From contig MU404229.1 of the NCBI GenBank assembly GCA_022695795.1, positions 1 through 50,087 of the forward strand: 50,087 bases of DNA. Reading direction: 5' to 3'. The position numbers and the translations under genes were made by a program. The stretch is from Biscogniauxia marginata. Lineage: Eukaryota; Ascomycota; Sordariomycetes; Xylariales; Xylariaceae. Shown here piece by piece: positions 32,701 to 42,283 of the stretch (the first letter of the stretch is position 1; each line of letters opens with the position of its first letter). A model generated the notes under the pieces. That model was not told where the DNA came from. It made no database searches and worked only from the letters and a program-made list of their open reading frames with translations.

Positions 32701-33545
32701 TCTCTGCGAGTCCAACGGAGTATCAAGCAGCACCGGACGTCGCAACATAACGCATCGTTGCGGGTCGCCCTGACACATCTCTGGAATAATTCTAGGGCAT
32801 CTCGCCTGGTCCGACTATATAGTGATTCGGTCAGACTCTGGTACCGTGATGGCGGGCAGGTTGCAGAATTATCCCGGGCAGGGTAGAAGATCTTCGAGGA
32901 AGGCGAACGAGATTCAAATACAAGTGCTGACATACATACCTTCAGGGGAGCGCGGCAGCGTAGCACCCCGAGTTAGCCAATCGCTCTTGTTCATATAAAC
33001 TCTAGTCTGGCTGTCGTTGGCAAATCCAGAACTCGGCGCCGCAACCGAAGTGTGGATCTTCGGATTCAACTTCCAACCTACCCTCCCTCGTTCCTGGGGT
33101 CTCCATGGCACAGCACCTGGTTCCCCGTCTGGGGAATTAGGGACTAGGATGGGGTAAGGTGGCCCTGCCCCCCTCCCCCCCTATGTGAGCATCGCGCTAC
33201 AAGCCCAGGTAGTTCCGTTCAAGATATTCAACCCACCCTACAACGCCATCCGTGGCTAGTCGTGCGACTACGTGGAAGCGAAGCGCCTCCCGGTCCGCTC
33301 GTCCGTCGATCGCACCGTGTCTCGCGCCAAGGCCTTCTGTATATCTAGAACATGAGCTTTTAAAATGGGGGGTCATCGCCCTCTTCGTAGACCCCTCGCG
33401 TCTCTATCCCACTGACTGACCGTTGAGACGACGCCAACTGAGGTCTCTTCGTAGTAAGCCTCTGGAGGGTATATTCTCTAGGTCTACCGATTCGAAACTA
33501 TCCTCCGTCCCCTTCTTGTAGTCGAAGCTACAACTAATTCCCAAC
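29722..33545. other. Long gene-poor stretch
   Basis: About 3.8 kb, AT-rich and TA-rich, with no supported gene. The frame at 30,439-30,804 (plus) has no known domain. The opposite strand at 30,698-30,802 reads more like protein and may be a relic. A minus-strand frame at 32,550-32,966 ends in a Cys/His arrangement discussed in findings. The last 500 bases are the promoter of the sugar transporter. Confidence 0.55.
33094..33134 (+). promoter_or_regulatory. Two CreA-type sites upstream of the sugar transporter
   Basis: CTGGGG occurs at 33094-33099 and 33129-33134, both fitting SYGGRG, the CreA/Cre1 carbon-repressor consensus of filamentous fungi. They lie about 410-450 bases upstream of the transporter ATG. 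The motif is short and degenerate, so chance is possible; the paired arrangement before a sugar-transporter gene is what makes it plausible. Confidence 0.35.
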
Positions 33546-35354
33546 ATGGCGATCGGTGACCTTACGAAAAAGACGCCGAAGAAGGACGAGATCATAAACG
33601 CCCAGGAGGAGGCCCCAGCCTTTGAGACTGTCGACTGGAAGAGAGATCCCGGCTTGAGAAAGCTGTACTTCTATGCTTTCGTGCTCTGCGTTGCTTCTGC
33701 CACCACTGGTTACGATGGGTATGTTCGAACGGCCATAAGTTGCCGGTAGAGATAGTATTTTTGCTTACTCCGTCCGAAGCTCGTTCTTCAACTCTGTACA
33801 GGTTTTTAAAACATGGCAAAGTTACTTCGGCAATCCCCAGGGCTCTAGGCTTGGCCTCCTTGCTGCACTGTACCAGATCGGCAGTTTGGCCTCGATCCCT
33901 TTGGTGTAAGTCCACAGACCACGAAGGTGTCTCGAATAAACTAGTACTTACTGGCTCATGTTAGGCCTGTCCTTGCCGATAACCTTGGCCGTAAAACCCC
34001 CATTATAATCGGCTGCGTTATCATGATTGTCGGTGCTATTCTCCAGGGAACTGCTCAAAACCTCGACGCATTCATGGGCGGCCGTGTTATGATGGGCTTT
34101 GGAAACAGTTTGGCCCAGATCGCCTCCCCCATGTTGTTAACCGAGATATGCCATCCTCAGCACCGTGGTCGTCTCACGGCTGTGTACAACTGCTTGTGGA
34201 ACGCCGGTGCTATTGGTAAGCTACCTTGACAAGAGCTCGAAAGTGAATAGTGATTCTGACTTTGGCACAGTTGTCACATGGCTCTCATTTGGTACAAACT
34301 ATATCAACAACGACTGGGCATGGCGTATTCCCGCCATAATACAGGCTTTGCCCTCCGTCATCCAGATTATCTTCATCTGGTGGGTTCCGGAATCCCCTCG
34401 ATATCTCATGGCCAAGGACAAGCACGAGAAGGCCCTCGAGATCCTCGCCCGCTACCACGCCAACGGCAATGTTCACCACCCGACCGTCCAATTTGAATAC
34501 CGCGAGATCAAGGAGACAATTAGACTGGAGATGGAAAGCAAGAAAAACAGCCGCTACGTCGACTTCTTTGCGACAAAGGGCAACCGATATCGACTGGTGA
34601 TCTTGCTGTCCCTGGGTCTCTTCTCTCAGTGGTCTGGCAATGCCATTATTTCCAACTACGCTAGCGTTTTGTACGAACAGGCTGGTATCACGGACCCGAA
34701 TTCTAAGTTCGGTGTAAGTTCCATCTTCTCTTACTCGAGAGTCAAGCTAGATGTAATTCTAACTCGACATCACAGCTCTCGGGCGGGCAGACAATCCTCG
34801 CGCTCATCGTATCCGTCACCATGGCCACTCTCGTCGACAAATGGGGTCGCCGGCCGATGTTCCTCGCCGCGACGGGGGGCATGTTCGGCGTGTTCGCGTT
34901 CTGGACGCTGTGCGCGGGCCTGTACGGCGAGCACGACGCGCCGGGGGCCAACTACGCCATGATCTTCTTCATCTGGTTGTTCGGGTTCTTCTACTCGATC
35001 GCGTGGTCGGGCCTGCTGGTCGGCTACGCCATCGAGATCCTGCCGTACAAGCTGCGGGCCAAGGGCCTGATGGTCCTGAACATCATGATCCAGGCGGCGC
35101 TGTGCCTCAACTCGTACGCCAACCCCGTCGCCTTCGAGGCCTTCGGCCTCAAGCACTCCTGGAAGCTCTACATCATCTACACCTTCTGGATCTTCTGCGA
35201 GCTCTGCTTCGTCTACTTCATGTACGTCGAGACCAAAGGCCCCACCCTCGAGGAGCTCGCCAAGGTCATCGACGGCGACGACGCCCAGGTCGCGCACCTC
35301 GACCTCGAGCAGGTCGAGAAGGAGGTCGCCATCGAGACTCACGACAAGGTCTAG
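33546..35354 (+). CDS. MFS sugar transporter, lactose-permease/hexose-transporter type, five exons
   Basis: Model: join(33546..33718, 33780..33905, 33965..34215, 34271..34713, 34776..35354), 523 residues. Introns are 61, 59, 55 and 62 bases; donors are GTATGT, GTAAGT, GTAAGC and GTAAGT, and every join keeps frame. It is a 12-helix plasma-membrane proton-sugar symporter of the SP family. The signatures are DNLGRKTP in loop 2-3, PESPRYLM after helix 6, DKWGRRPM in loop 8-9 and VETKGPTLEEL after helix 12. A central cytosolic loop (about residues 230-290) carries the YHANGN and YREIKETI stretch typical of fungal LAC12-like carriers. The substrate cannot be read from the sequence. The last exon is markedly GC-richer than the first four. 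Confidence 0.96.
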
Positions 35355-36136
35355 AGCCTTGGCGTGCAGAACGGTGCGATGCCTTGCATTTGATTAGTTG
35401 GTTAGATTGTTGGATGGATGGTCTGTATGCATGATTGGTCGGTCGGTCGGTCGGTTTTCTTGATTCCTCACCCCCGCGATGTATACCCTCATTGACGAAA
35501 CTTGCATGTTGCCGGCGCCCCTTTTTTTTCTTCGCTGTTGGGAAATTGGAAGGATTTGCTTGAGCCATTGGGGAAGGTTTTACCAAGTCTCTATCCTCGC
35601 TACTCGTGTTTAAAATAATCTGCACTGTACATGACTATTGTGATGAAATGATGCTATCTAGGTACATACTGTTTAACGCTTTCTCACGTGGTGAATACTG
35701 TGATGGATTGAGAGGTATGTTATAAGGGGTCTTAGTGAGACACCGTTTGTAAAGTCTAGACTACCTCCTAAGGTAATTCCTAGCGGCGATTAAAAAAGGC
35801 CCACAATAATAAAATATCACAAACATCTCAGGCTATCATTCAGCCTCTGACGAACAACCTACCTTGGTAGGTGTGTATAATGAATTGACAGCTTGACATC
35901 TGAAATGATTAGGCTAACCGATATAGTACCTTAATAATACGATCACAAGCCTACACCTGCGCGTCTGAATTGCCTCTTGGCAGGACCAAAAAGAGACACC
36001 ATCGAACTGTTATATCTACAGTAGAGGACTTTGGAATCCATACCTAGTCAACAGCGAAACGACTCAATCTTACCTCAGTTTCAACCTCTGAGCCTAGAGG
36101 AACAACAGACTCCGGCAACCATCAACGGAATTAGAA
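35355..36136. other. Intergenic
   Basis: 3' flank of the sugar transporter with a (GGTC)n repeat, then AT-rich DNA. The GC-rich frames that continue antisense to the transporter are shadows. Confidence 0.6.
35437..35454. repeat. (GGTC)n simple repeat
   Basis: Four to five tandem GGTC units about 80 bases after the transporter stop, like the repeat at 24,449. Confidence 0.85.
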
Positions 36137-36328
36137 ATGGAGACTTTCGCGCTCACGTCTCAGCACACTGGCACTATAAACCACGTCCACTCGATCCATC
36201 TCGACGCATCTGCCGCGGCTGCAGCGCGCGAGCTGCGGCTAGCTGTCACTGTCATCGTTGTGGGTTGGGTCGCCGTCACGGGGCTGCGGGCTATAATGGG
36301 GAGTAAGGAGGATGCGAAGTCGAGATGA
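36137..36328 (+). CDS. Possible 63-residue single-pass membrane microprotein
   Basis: A short frame starting in a good context (AGAAATGG) and encoding a polar His/Thr-rich N-terminus, an Ala-rich helix, one hydrophobic segment of about 20 residues (LRLAVTVIVVGWVAVTGLRAI) and a short basic/acidic tail ending KEDAKSR. This layout is typical of small tail-anchored or inner-membrane proteins. I do not recognise a family. A frame in another register (36,031-36,306) overlaps it and looks less protein-like. With one hydrophobic segment and short length the coding status is uncertain. Confidence 0.4.
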   Translation: METFALTSQHTGTINHVHSIHLDASAAAAARELRLAVTVIVVGWVAVTGLRAIMGSKEDAKSR

Positions 36329-37011
36329 GTGGATGTCTTGAATGAATTATCATCGTGTCCTCTTAGAGAGTTACTGGTAGTAGATACGTTTGATCTTTTG
36401 ACAATGGAGCGATACCTCGACCCCCGCAGAACTCGTGACTTCGCGTTTACCGCTGGGTACTTACTACTGAGACCATATATAGAAACTAAAGGGAGCTGTG
36501 TAGAGAGCAAGCACATGGGCTTTTCGGAATGCAGAGCGTGAGACAGGCCCGGACTAGGTCGAAATTATTATGGCTATTGGTTGAAGGGCTGGAATAATTC
36601 GATGACGTCGGAGACTTGGAAATACCCTCGAAATGTCGCGATAAGCACAATTATCACCGATCATGGTTTCTGGATAGTCCTATAACGAATTCATAACGAG
36701 TATATGATTAGACGTGGTTATACTTAGGAGGAATGTTGAACATAATGGAATGCATTTAATTTGTATACATGTATTATCTCAGGAACTTAAAGTAGGTACC
36801 TACATGTACAGACACTGCCACTGTGATCTAGCTGTAAACGGGCCGTTAGTCTAACTTACACTATGACCGAAGATTGCCGGGAGAATTTCGACTTTCAAAG
36901 TTCATCCACACAGCAATCGAGCTCAACCAGACGCTTACCTAAATTGTTCAATCTTCTTGATAAACTAAACAATACAAGAATACATCTGATATAACTCAGT
37001 AAATTGCCAAA
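36329..37011. other. Intergenic, SDHAF1 promoter side
   Basis: About 680 bases, AT-rich. It contains the 12-base palindrome GTAGGTACCTAC at 36,792-36,803. No supported coding frame. Confidence 0.6.
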
Positions 37012-37378
37012 ATGCGTCTGTCAGGGCTACAGAAAGAGGTGTTGGGGCTATATCGAAATTGCCTTCGTGAAAGTCGCAAGAAACCTATCGTTGGTCTCTC
37101 TCATCCGCTACGTGTATTCTTGCCGAGGCCCGTAACAGGAGGTGTACTGACATTGACAAAAGATCTCACGACCGCACTTTGCAGCATTCGCGAGGTAAAA
37201 TAAACCTACCATACATACTGCACGCAGATAGCTCAATACTAATATAAAATTTAGATCTGAATTCGACAAGAACATAAAAATTGACAAGAGGGACTTTGCT
37301 GCTATTGAATTTTTGGTGCGTAAAGGACGGCGCCAGTTGGAAGTCTACTCAGCCCCCGGCATCAAAGACATCAGGTGA
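37012..37378 (+). CDS. SDH6: Succinate dehydrogenase assembly factor 1 (LYR protein Sdh6/SDHAF1), three exons
   Basis: Model: join(37012..37089, 37163..37194, 37255..37378), 77 residues. In mitochondria this LYR-motif factor helps insert iron-sulfur clusters into the Sdh2 subunit of complex II. The LYR motif is L13-Y14-R15, followed by NCLRESRKKP. The 32-base middle exon encodes the SRPHFAAFAR helix. Exon 3 carries SEFDKNIKIDKRDFAAIEFL, RKGRRQLEVY and the terminal SAPGIKDIR, all as in fungal SDHAF1. The exon 2 donor is GTAAAA and its acceptor TTTAG, joining AG|A to give Arg37. The first donor (GTTGGT after ATC) is the least certain site, but it gives the expected spacing between KKP and RPHF. 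The start is a short leader ATG matching the family. Confidence 0.9.
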
Positions 37379-37958
37379 GCTGTAGGTAGTTTCATCACGG
37401 AGCTTTCTACTGAGGGTGCTACCGCCTCTCGCTCCTGACGAATCTGCTGCCCGTCAGAATAGGGCACATTAGGGTGAGTAGACTCAAGGCAGTCACAGTT
37501 CGTTGTCCCGATTAACGAATGCTGATGTAGGCAAGTGTCCATGGCGAGTCAGTAGCGATGAGAGACTCTTGATGTCCTCGAAGCTCCGGGGAAAGTCCCC
37601 TAGTTCTATCTTTTCAACAGCAACCACTTTTATCCTAGACCAACAAATGGGCATCTAGTACAGCTTTCTTACAACATAGCTTTTTTGGCTTCTTGGAACG
37701 CTTTTTGGAATACAGACGATGCCGAAACTCAATTTACCTTAGAAAGGGAGTCCACATCGTCGACCCAAAATCAACTATCTATCGTCGGCAGCCTCCGGAG
37801 AGAACCTCCCATACCTAGCCGCTGAAGCAGCATTTCAAACTCCCCTACCTAAATCATTGACCAGAGCGCGACACCAGCAGAAGCAACGCAGAATCAGCCG
37901 CAAGAAATATGGAGTCCACGTCAGTAGACGTCTTCCAGCTCAGGGGAGCAGGGGGTCA
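37379..37958. other. Intergenic and leader of the disordered-protein gene
   Basis: About 580 bases. The reading frame of the next gene is open back to about 37,857 but without an ATG. An out-of-frame ATG at 37,909 lies within this stretch. Nothing else is recognised. Confidence 0.5.
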
Positions 37959-40145
37959 ATGGGCAGTGGTAGTCGACATTCACTCATGCAAGTTTCCGAA
38001 TTCACAAATCACCCATATTGGGGTACCCTGCGCCAGTCTCGGGTTGCCTACCCAAAACCTAGGACTTCAGGCCTCGGGCAAGGCAATCCCTCGCATGTGA
38101 AGAAAAACCATGTTGAAAAGAACGCACCCTATGCTTGCGACCCTCAACGTTTCGTTTCTCGACCGCGATCTGCGCAGAGAACACGAGAGAAAGCATATGG
38201 ACGCAGCCAACGGCGAGAGCGAGAGAAACGTTATGGTATCGCAGATCCCGCAGCATGGGACGCAATCAACAGAGCCCTTATGCAACAACGACGACTATCT
38301 TCCTTTATCGTCGCTGATGATCTCGGTGAAATGCCTCGCCGAAAGTCCAGAGTTCGTTCACGAACTCCTGCTATTCCTTCTCGAACCTCCAGTGAGCGCA
38401 GAGCCTTGAGTCACTTTACGAGAGAACTCGAAAAATATGCAAACGTAGCTGGAGTGGCTAGAAAAGCACCGGTTATCACGCCGACTGAATCGGAATCTAA
38501 AGTATCGTACCACACTGTCAAACCATTACTGCCTTATCGAGACGAGTTTGAGGCTGCTGGGCTTGCAGTCACTTCGGCAGAGCAGAGGCACCAATCACCT
38601 GCTAAAACGAATGTCCGTATCCCGTTGCGCAAGTCTGGTTTGCATGCGAATCCGAATACATCGAGGAAACAAGGCGTCGAGCTTGATGGCCAATATGACC
38701 TTGGACGAGAGAAGAGAAGCCGAAGCGAGTCCTCGAGCACAAGTTCTGCATCTGTCGTACAGTTCACCCCGCCAGATGGTTTCAAAACCCACCTGATGGA
38801 GCCATTACCTCCACCTCCAAAAGCCAAATGGAGCACAAAGTCCAAGGCTTGTGAGAAACGAAGGCTGTTTCCTTGGCTCAAAAGAAAGCCACCAATTAAG
38901 AAGAAAAATGGCCCCCCTCTTGAACCACAGCAAGGATTTCAGCCTGTCAAATATGGTTCAATCCAAATATATCCGAAGCCTTCTCACTCGTTGGACCAAA
39001 ATACACACTGTGATGCGCGAACTCGTAAGAATTCACCGATCCGGAACATGCAACCTGTCTCTAATAAACGACTCCCAAAGCCACCACGACTACCCAGGGA
39101 TGTCATTAGTCCCAAGGCATTGCCATGTACAGCACTGTCCTCAGTTGAGTGCAAGCAGAGGGACCAAGGTCCTCATCCACAAACTACTGTACAACGTGTA
39201 GGCACTGCTGGGGAGAGACAGACGCATGATTTACATGGAAAGAGAGATGTGAGAAGAGCACACCCGCCTTTGCCTCGGCCTGAGACCTTCATCGGGACAA
39301 TTGAAGAAGAGAAAGATACATTACCAAGCCATTTTGACCATCTCGCAATTCCCCGTTCATCACAGGCTCGCAGCAAGGGCAAGCCAGCTCCGACGAACGT
39401 GACCAATCTACCGTTAGTTGCTCAATCACCGCAGACTCAGCCCTCTTCTATACCCTCTCTTCCATCCACCACTAAGTATGCGGTTAGCACTCCTTCGTCT
39501 TTCGAACGGGCTTTAGATGCCGTGTCCCAGAGGTTCGATAATATGGAACAACAAGCAGGTAACCCATGTAGTCACCCTAGAAATCTGGCAGAAAAGACAA
39601 ATCGACCTACGAGATCTGCTTCACAGCAGGCCACAGATCAGAAATCGACTAGAACTAGTAGATCTCATGGTTCGCGCCCGACAGACAAGGCCATACATGC
39701 AGATCGAACCATGCCACCGTCAAAGCCCGCCCAGGCGGACACAAAACCATTGCCCCCTGAACCCACTTATAAAGCTTCAGCCGCGCTTCAGACTCCGGCA
39801 GAGGATATCCCATCGAATGAAAAGGCGAAGTCTGAACAGGCGCGGACAGAGCAAATGTTAAAAGACTTCGATGTTTTCCTTGACTACGATGACGGAGACG
39901 TCAATGATCGGGATGTGCTCAAAGGGCTTCAGGTTGCCGTCCACGCAGCTGCGGACGACGGGTACGACGCATACATCATGAATAAGACGGGATTGCGGAT
40001 TCGACGGTTCTTAGCAGACTTGAAGTCGGTAGACGAGATGCAGCAGGATATTGCATCAAATCGGCGTGCTAGAGAACGACGTGCAGAGAGCAGACGACTA
40101 CAACGCGTACAGGATCGACAGAATTTGCATCGATCAGGGACATGA
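37959..40145 (+). CDS. Disordered basic protein of unknown function with a conserved-looking C-terminus
   Basis: A single long frame, 728 residues from the first in-frame ATG at 37,959. The body (about residues 1-620) is low in complexity, rich in Arg, Lys, Ser, Pro and Gln, with proline runs near residue 280 and many SP/TP sites, so it is probably disordered and possibly nuclear or cytoskeletal. The last 100 residues change character. After an acidic FDVFLDYDDGDVNDRDVL segment there is a helical stretch (KGLQVAVHAAADDGYDAY) and an Arg-rich coiled-coil end. That block is the likely functional part, but I cannot name a domain. The frame continues upstream without ATG to 37,857, and an out-of-frame ATG at 37,909 suggests that a short first exon may be missing. 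Confidence 0.7.
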   Translation: MGSGSRHSLMQVSEFTNHPYWGTLRQSRVAYPKPRTSGLGQGNPSHVKKNHVEKNAPYACDPQRFVSRPRSAQRTREKAYGRSQRREREKRYGIADPAAWDAINRALMQQRRLSSFIVADDLGEMPRRKSRVRSRTPAIPSRTSSERRALSHFTRELEKYANVAGVARKAPVITPTESESKVSYHTVKPLLPYRDEFEAAGLAVTSAEQRHQSPAKTNVRIPLRKSGLHANPNTSRKQGVELDGQYDLGREKRSRSESSSTSSASVVQFTPPDGFKTHLMEPLPPPPKAKWSTKSKACEKRRLFPWLKRKPPIKKKNGPPLEPQQGFQPVKYGSIQIYPKPSHSLDQNTHCDARTRKNSPIRNMQPVSNKRLPKPPRLPRDVISPKALPCTALSSVECKQRDQGPHPQTTVQRVGTAGERQTHDLHGKRDVRRAHPPLPRPETFIGTIEEEKDTLPSHFDHLAIPRSSQARSKGKPAPTNVTNLPLVAQSPQTQPSSIPSLPSTTKYAVSTPSSFERALDAVSQRFDNMEQQAGNPCSHPRNLAEKTNRPTRSASQQATDQKSTRTSRSHGSRPTDKAIHADRTMPPSKPAQADTKPLPPEPTYKASAALQTPAEDIPSNEKAKSEQARTEQMLKDFDVFLDYDDGDVNDRDVLKGLQVAVHAAADDGYDAYIMNKTGLRIRRFLADLKSVDEMQQDIASNRRARERRAESRRLQRVQDRQNLHRSGT

Positions 40146-40700
40146 AGTCGACGAGTTGCCTTTTGCTGACGTGGGTGACTTTGAAGCTTACGTTGTGTCA
40201 TGATAGACAGGGGAAAATGGCACGAGATGATCATTGCCTCATTTGAATAACGGACTATACCTAAATATGCACACGGAATAACATACTACGTGATTTTATA
40301 TCTGGTACCAACAGGTACCCTGTACATCTTTTCGTCGCTGAAATGTAGGGGCCGCAGATGTACAGTTGTACTCAATACAGTAACCGCACGTGTACCTAAA
40401 GCGCGTGCTGCAGCCTACGAACACCTGCCGGCAGCTGGTCGGTCGTATCAGCCCTATGAGTAACTCTTGGCGTGGGCGTTCCCACTAATAAGTGCAGATG
40501 GATCTCGAGTAGGCAGGCGCAGTTCTTTAAACGCTTACGAATCAATTCCTTCTGAATCGCACGTGTAATCCATTTGTAACCCTCTCTAGACTTCCAACCT
40601 CTATTGTCACGCCCTCTAGATGGAACCTTTCCTCGACTTTCGGAACCTGAGAGACCAAGAGAGGGATATCTGTGCCAAGAGTCCGCGAACTAAAGAAACG
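40146..40700. other. Promoter and leader of the Zn2Cys6 gene
   Basis: 555 bases. The leader contains an in-frame ATG at 40,620, directly after a TAG stop in the same frame, that would add 27 residues to the regulator; its context is weak. Two GGTACC sites lie ten bases apart at 40,304 and 40,314. Confidence 0.55.
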
Positions 40701-42283
40701 ATGGCATCGAATCCGAAGGGGCAGGGCCCAAAACAGAATGGTGCTCCGCCAAAACATCGGGCCTGCGATGAGTGCCGTACGTAACCCTTCCCCGTTCCTA
40801 CGGCGGACGAGGTTCGCCTGAAATACAAGGTTAATATGTTCTCGTCTCAGGGACCCGGAAGCTTGCATGTACTAAGGAGCCGGACGGGTGCTTACGATGC
40901 CAACGCGAGGGCATTCCGTGCCACTACTCGCCGCAGAAGCAAATGGGACGGCCGCGGAAACGGCCGCGAGAGGAATCTTTGACGAACGACGACCATGCCT
41001 TCTCTACCCCGACCACTTCAACCTCTGGTGATGCTGCAATTGCTACTGCTGACGTCACCGATGCGCCTCCAAGCAAGACCCCCATGATGGAGATACCGCC
41101 CTCCACGGAGGACCCGGGCTTGGCATTCATCAATTTCTTGGTGGGAGAGGACATGAATTTAGGCCTAGACCAGCACTTGTTCCAAGACCAACCATCGATT
41201 ATGGGCATGGACGTGGATACGTTGGGGGCTAGCAATGGTGAAGTGCAAACGCAGGGAAAAGGCCATCCGTGGAACTTCGGGTTTACAGGAGATGCTTTTG
41301 GCGATATTAATTACGACCCCATCGTGACAAACGACTCTCCGTCGTTCTCTGCTTCGAACCTCGACCCGGCGCTGTTCATGCCGCCTTCATCCTTGTCCAA
41401 TTCGACGACAGAACCTTCAACCCAGCTGCCGCTACCACCCGAGCAGGAACAAGTCCCTGATCTCTCGCCTAACACGGCCAGTACACCCGAAAGCAGCACG
41501 AGCACGTACGTGACCGGAGGCACGAATACGAACAGTACTACCAACAATAACCAACCGTCCTGCTCCTGCACCGCGAACCTGTACCTAGCGCTGGACAGGA
41601 TGCAAAAGCTACCTGTGGAAGTGGAGCCCGCTATTCGACAGGCGCGGCTGGCGGCCAAGATAGCGTACGAGGTAGTTAACTGCCCTGGATGCTCCCTCAA
41701 GCTAGAGTCACCACAGCAAGCGCTCGCGCCCTCGCCGGCGTCCGTGCAAAATTTCCAGAACCTGATGCTGCTAGCGACACTGATACCGAGCATCGTGCAT
41801 GCGTACGAGCGGATACTGCACGTTGTCGACGCCGAGGCGCAGCGCGCGGCAGCCGAACGGCGGTCGATCGTCTTCAGGCTGCGCGGCCTCGGTGGGATCT
41901 GGGGCAGTCTGAGTGAGGACGTCAAGTGCGGGGCCTCAGGGGCGCTCGAGCGGCGCGAGATGGAGCCCTCGATGTGGCGGCTCGTCGTTCGCGCGTTGCT
42001 CAAGGTCGACGTCTACGGCATCTCGGGCGGCACGTGGTTAGGTCCGGGAGATAGGGTCGACGGGGGCGACGACCCCTTCCACATCGGCCTCAAGGATATC
42101 GTGCTCCTGATGGAGAACAGGGCCAAGGCGCGCCACGCATTCATGGACGCCATGGTCGCATCCGGCGCGTGGCAGGAGCCCCCATGCGCCGCGCTTAAGC
42201 TGCACAAGGACGGCGAGCAGCCGACCTGCCAGAGGATCATCGCTATCGCGAGGACGTCGGTGGATCAGCTCGTCATTGCTTGA
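40701..42283 (+). CDS. Zn2Cys6 binuclear-cluster transcription factor, two exons
   Basis: Model: join(40701..40776, 40851..42283), 502 residues. The 74-base intron splits the zinc cluster itself: exon 1 ends inside the Arg codon after CDEC. The six cysteines are C22, C25, C32, C39, C42 and C49 (CX2C-X6-C-X6-C-X2-C-X6-C), the Gal4-type DNA-binding fold, followed by the basic linker GRPRKRPRE that may also serve nuclear import. Residues about 75-225 are acidic, Ser/Thr/Pro- and Asn-rich, resembling an activation region. A Cys-containing helical region (SCSCTANLYLALDRMQKL, and VNCPGCSLKLES) around 235-290 and a final helical part follow, similar in layout to AflR-like regulators. The start at 40,701 has a strong context (ACGATGG); 40,620 is the alternative. 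Its targets are unknown. Confidence 0.93.

Noticed and set aside
34770..35434. Long frames antisense to or shifted from the transporter's last exon
   Set aside because: The transporter frame there is fully conserved; the others are compositionally biased shadows.
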